DNA of 15,677 bases from an uncultured Selenomonadaceae bacterium (GTDB lineage: Bacteria; Bacillota; Negativicutes; Selenomonadales; Selenomonadaceae): positions 1 to 15,677 of the forward strand of contig CAJOKY010000021.1 in assembly GCA_905235425.1 (NCBI GenBank), in the 5' to 3' direction. Shown in pieces: positions 14,152 through 15,677 of this stretch. The notes below the pieces were generated by a model. The model ran no database searches. It worked only from the letters and a program-made list of their open reading frames with translations, and was not told the origin of the DNA. A program made the translations under genes and the position numbers. How positions within the stretch are numbered: position 1 is the stretch's first letter; each line of letters starts with the position of its first letter.

Positions 14152-15677
14152 ATTCAGGCTGGCTTAGCTAATGCTGACATTGTCAAGTCGTTTCAAAACC
14201 GTAAACGGTAAGGAGAAAACCGCGGGTAAGAAGAAAGTTCAACAGATGTATATTGAAAGGAAGTGTTTTAAGTTTCAAAACCGTAAACGGTAAGGAGAAA
14301 ACCGCGGGACTATGACTACTCTAATATCAACTACTCTTACGTAGAGAGTTTCAAAACCGTAAACGGTAAGGAGAAAACCGCGGGAGATATATAAGTAACA
14401 AGATCCTCGATGACTTGGATTTCGTTTCAAAACCGTAAACGGTAAGGAGAAAACCGCGGGCAGTTTAGAAAGAATGATGCTAGTGATGACTCAGCCGGTT
14501 TCAAAACCGTAAACGGTAAGGAGAAAACCGCGGGAGTTGTTACAGGAAAGAATGTATTAAGATATCTTACTGGTTTCAAAACCGTAAACGGTAAGGAGAA
14601 AACCGCGGGTGATGACAATGATATCCGTCCACGTGCATCATCTGAATCTAAGTTTCAAAACCGTAAACGGTAAGGAGAAAACCGCGGGATTGGATTCTGA
14701 ACGAAACAAAGGCGGCAGTGATCGGTTTCAAAACCGTAAACGGTAAGGAGAAAACCGCGGGTTGAGGATTCATCTGTTCAAGAAGCTGTGTACGTTCTTG
14801 CTGTTTCAAAACCGTAAACGGTAAGGAGAAAACCGCGGGTTGGAGAAATCTTGATGTTATCGAAGTCGAAAATATTCTGGCGTTTCAAAACCGTAAACGG
14901 TAAGGAGAAAACCGCGGGCAGAAATATGAAGAAAGAGGGGCGCATGACCCTTCACGTTTCAAAACCGTAAACGGTAAGGAGAAAACCGCGGGGTTCATCA
15001 ACGGGCAACCTCAGATTTAATTACATAGTTTCAAAACCGTAAACGGTAAGGAGAAAACCGCGGGATTGATGATAGTAAGACATGGCCTCATAGATCAAGT
15101 TTCAAAACCGTAAACGGTAAGGAGAAAACCGCGGGACTATGAATATCATTAATCAATAACATTCTTGTTTCCTCGTTTCAAAACCGTAAACGGTAAGGAG
15201 AAAACCGCGGGGTTCTCTAGAGGAGTCAGTATACTGGCCGAAGGGCAGACAGTTTCAAAACCGTAAACGGTAAGGAGAAAACCGCGGGATATTCATTTCT
15301 GTGATGACCCTACAAGAGCATTAAGAGCAGGTTTCAAAACCGTAAACGGTAAGGAGAAAACCGCGGGTTGATGCCCGTAGAGATGCAGAACACTTTAACT
15401 TACTGATGAAGTTTCAAAACCGTAAACGGTAAGGAGAAAACCGCGGGGAACGGATTGTTCTCAGCTTCATCAGACCATTCTAACAGGTTTCAAAACCGTA
15501 AACGGTAAGGAGAAAACCGCGGGGTGCGGCACTTAATGTGTCGAATGATTCTATATAGTTTTTAAGTTTCAAAACCGTAAACGGTAAGGAGAAAACCGCG
15601 GGGACGATTTTCACCGCAGTTTATTTCACTCTCTTGGTCTTGTTTCAAAACCGTAAACGGTAAGGAGAAAACCGCGG
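14131..15677 (-). CRISPR. CRISPR array: 37-nt repeat, 21 repeats, 20 spacers
   Basis: The repeat starts GTTTCAAAACCG, contains the palindrome ACCGTAAACGGT and ends AGAAAACCGCGGG. A G at position 37 follows every copy that can be checked, so the unit is 37 nt. The first copy (14131-14151) keeps only positions 17-37. Nineteen copies are complete and identical, starting at 14190, 14272, 14348, 14424, 14498, 14573, 14652, 14725, 14803, 14882, 14956, 15028, 15099, 15175, 15252, 15331, 15411, 15487 and 15566. The last (15642-15677) is cut one base short by the window edge. Spacers are all different, 34-45 nt. Variable spacer length and a minus-strand repeat ending in TTTTGAAAC fit a class 1 (type I or III) array transcribed on the minus strand, with the leader beyond the right edge. 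No cas gene is in the window. Confidence 0.97.

Noticed and set aside
14227..14271. Self-targeting spacer: 15 bases of spacer 2 match 5619-5633
   Set aside because: The match (TTGAAAGGAAGTGTT) covers only a ribosome-binding region and a third of the 45-nt spacer. It is more simply explained by a Shine-Dalgarno in the protospacer source.
14427..14618. 63-residue minus-strand open frame
   Set aside because: It is made of CRISPR repeats and spacers, so it is a repetitive translation artefact.
14131..15677. Type II or type V array
   Set aside because: Spacer lengths vary from 34 to 45 nt instead of being near 30, the repeat lacks the Cas12a hairpin ending, and no tracrRNA-like anti-repeat was seen.

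Overview
This window looks like AT-rich chromosomal DNA from a diderm (outer-membrane) Firmicute, most likely a Negativicutes/Selenomonadales-type bacterium. That placement is inferred, not proven. It rests on a complete mreB-mreC-mreD-mrdA elongation block, a VanW-family wall protein, CDP-glycerol-transferase-like enzymes, and a radical-SAM protein of the NirJ1/AhbC type that I know from anaerobic Firmicutes. All ten protein genes lie on the + strand. A class 1-looking CRISPR array fills the right end. I see no tRNA, rRNA, transposase, integrase or cas gene.

Layout. 1-256 is an upstream intergenic region with a perfect 13-bp hairpin, a 20-bp tandem duplication and a plausible extended -10 promoter. 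257-4814 holds the rod-shape machinery: MreB, MreC with an unusual glutamine-rich tail, MreD and the transpeptidase PBP2. 4941-5612 is a HAD phosphatase of the Gph type. 5637-8011 holds a family-2 glycosyltransferase and a membrane-anchored VanW-domain protein. 8048-12583 holds two tandem paralogues of about 750 residues. Each joins an SGNH-hydrolase-like N-terminal half, which appears to have lost its catalytic residues, to a CDP-glycerol glycerophosphotransferase-like (GT-B) C-terminal half. 12587-13759 is the NirJ1/AhbC-like radical SAM protein, three bases after the second paralogue and closed by a terminator. 13806-14130 is repeat-rich and non-coding. 14131-15677 is the CRISPR array: 21 repeats (one truncated at the left, one cut by the window edge) and 20 spacers.

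How it fits together. The first four genes build and steer the cylindrical wall (cytoskeleton, scaffold, transpeptidase). The next genes fit decoration of the envelope: a sugar transferase, a peptidoglycan-associated VanW protein and two polymer-type phosphotransferases. The radical-SAM gene belongs to siroheme-dependent heme synthesis and has no obvious functional link, although its spacing suggests co-expression with the paralogues.

Two features stand out. First, the three larger gene-to-gene or gene-to-array gaps (after mreD, after mrdA, and before the CRISPR array) each contain 7-bp tandem arrays. The arrays differ in sequence but share the period. Second, the CRISPR terminal repeat is cut off almost exactly where one of these heptamer arrays ends, and two repeat-like fragments lie further out. 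This suggests a decayed trailer end. The array is probably transcribed on the minus strand from a leader beyond the right edge.
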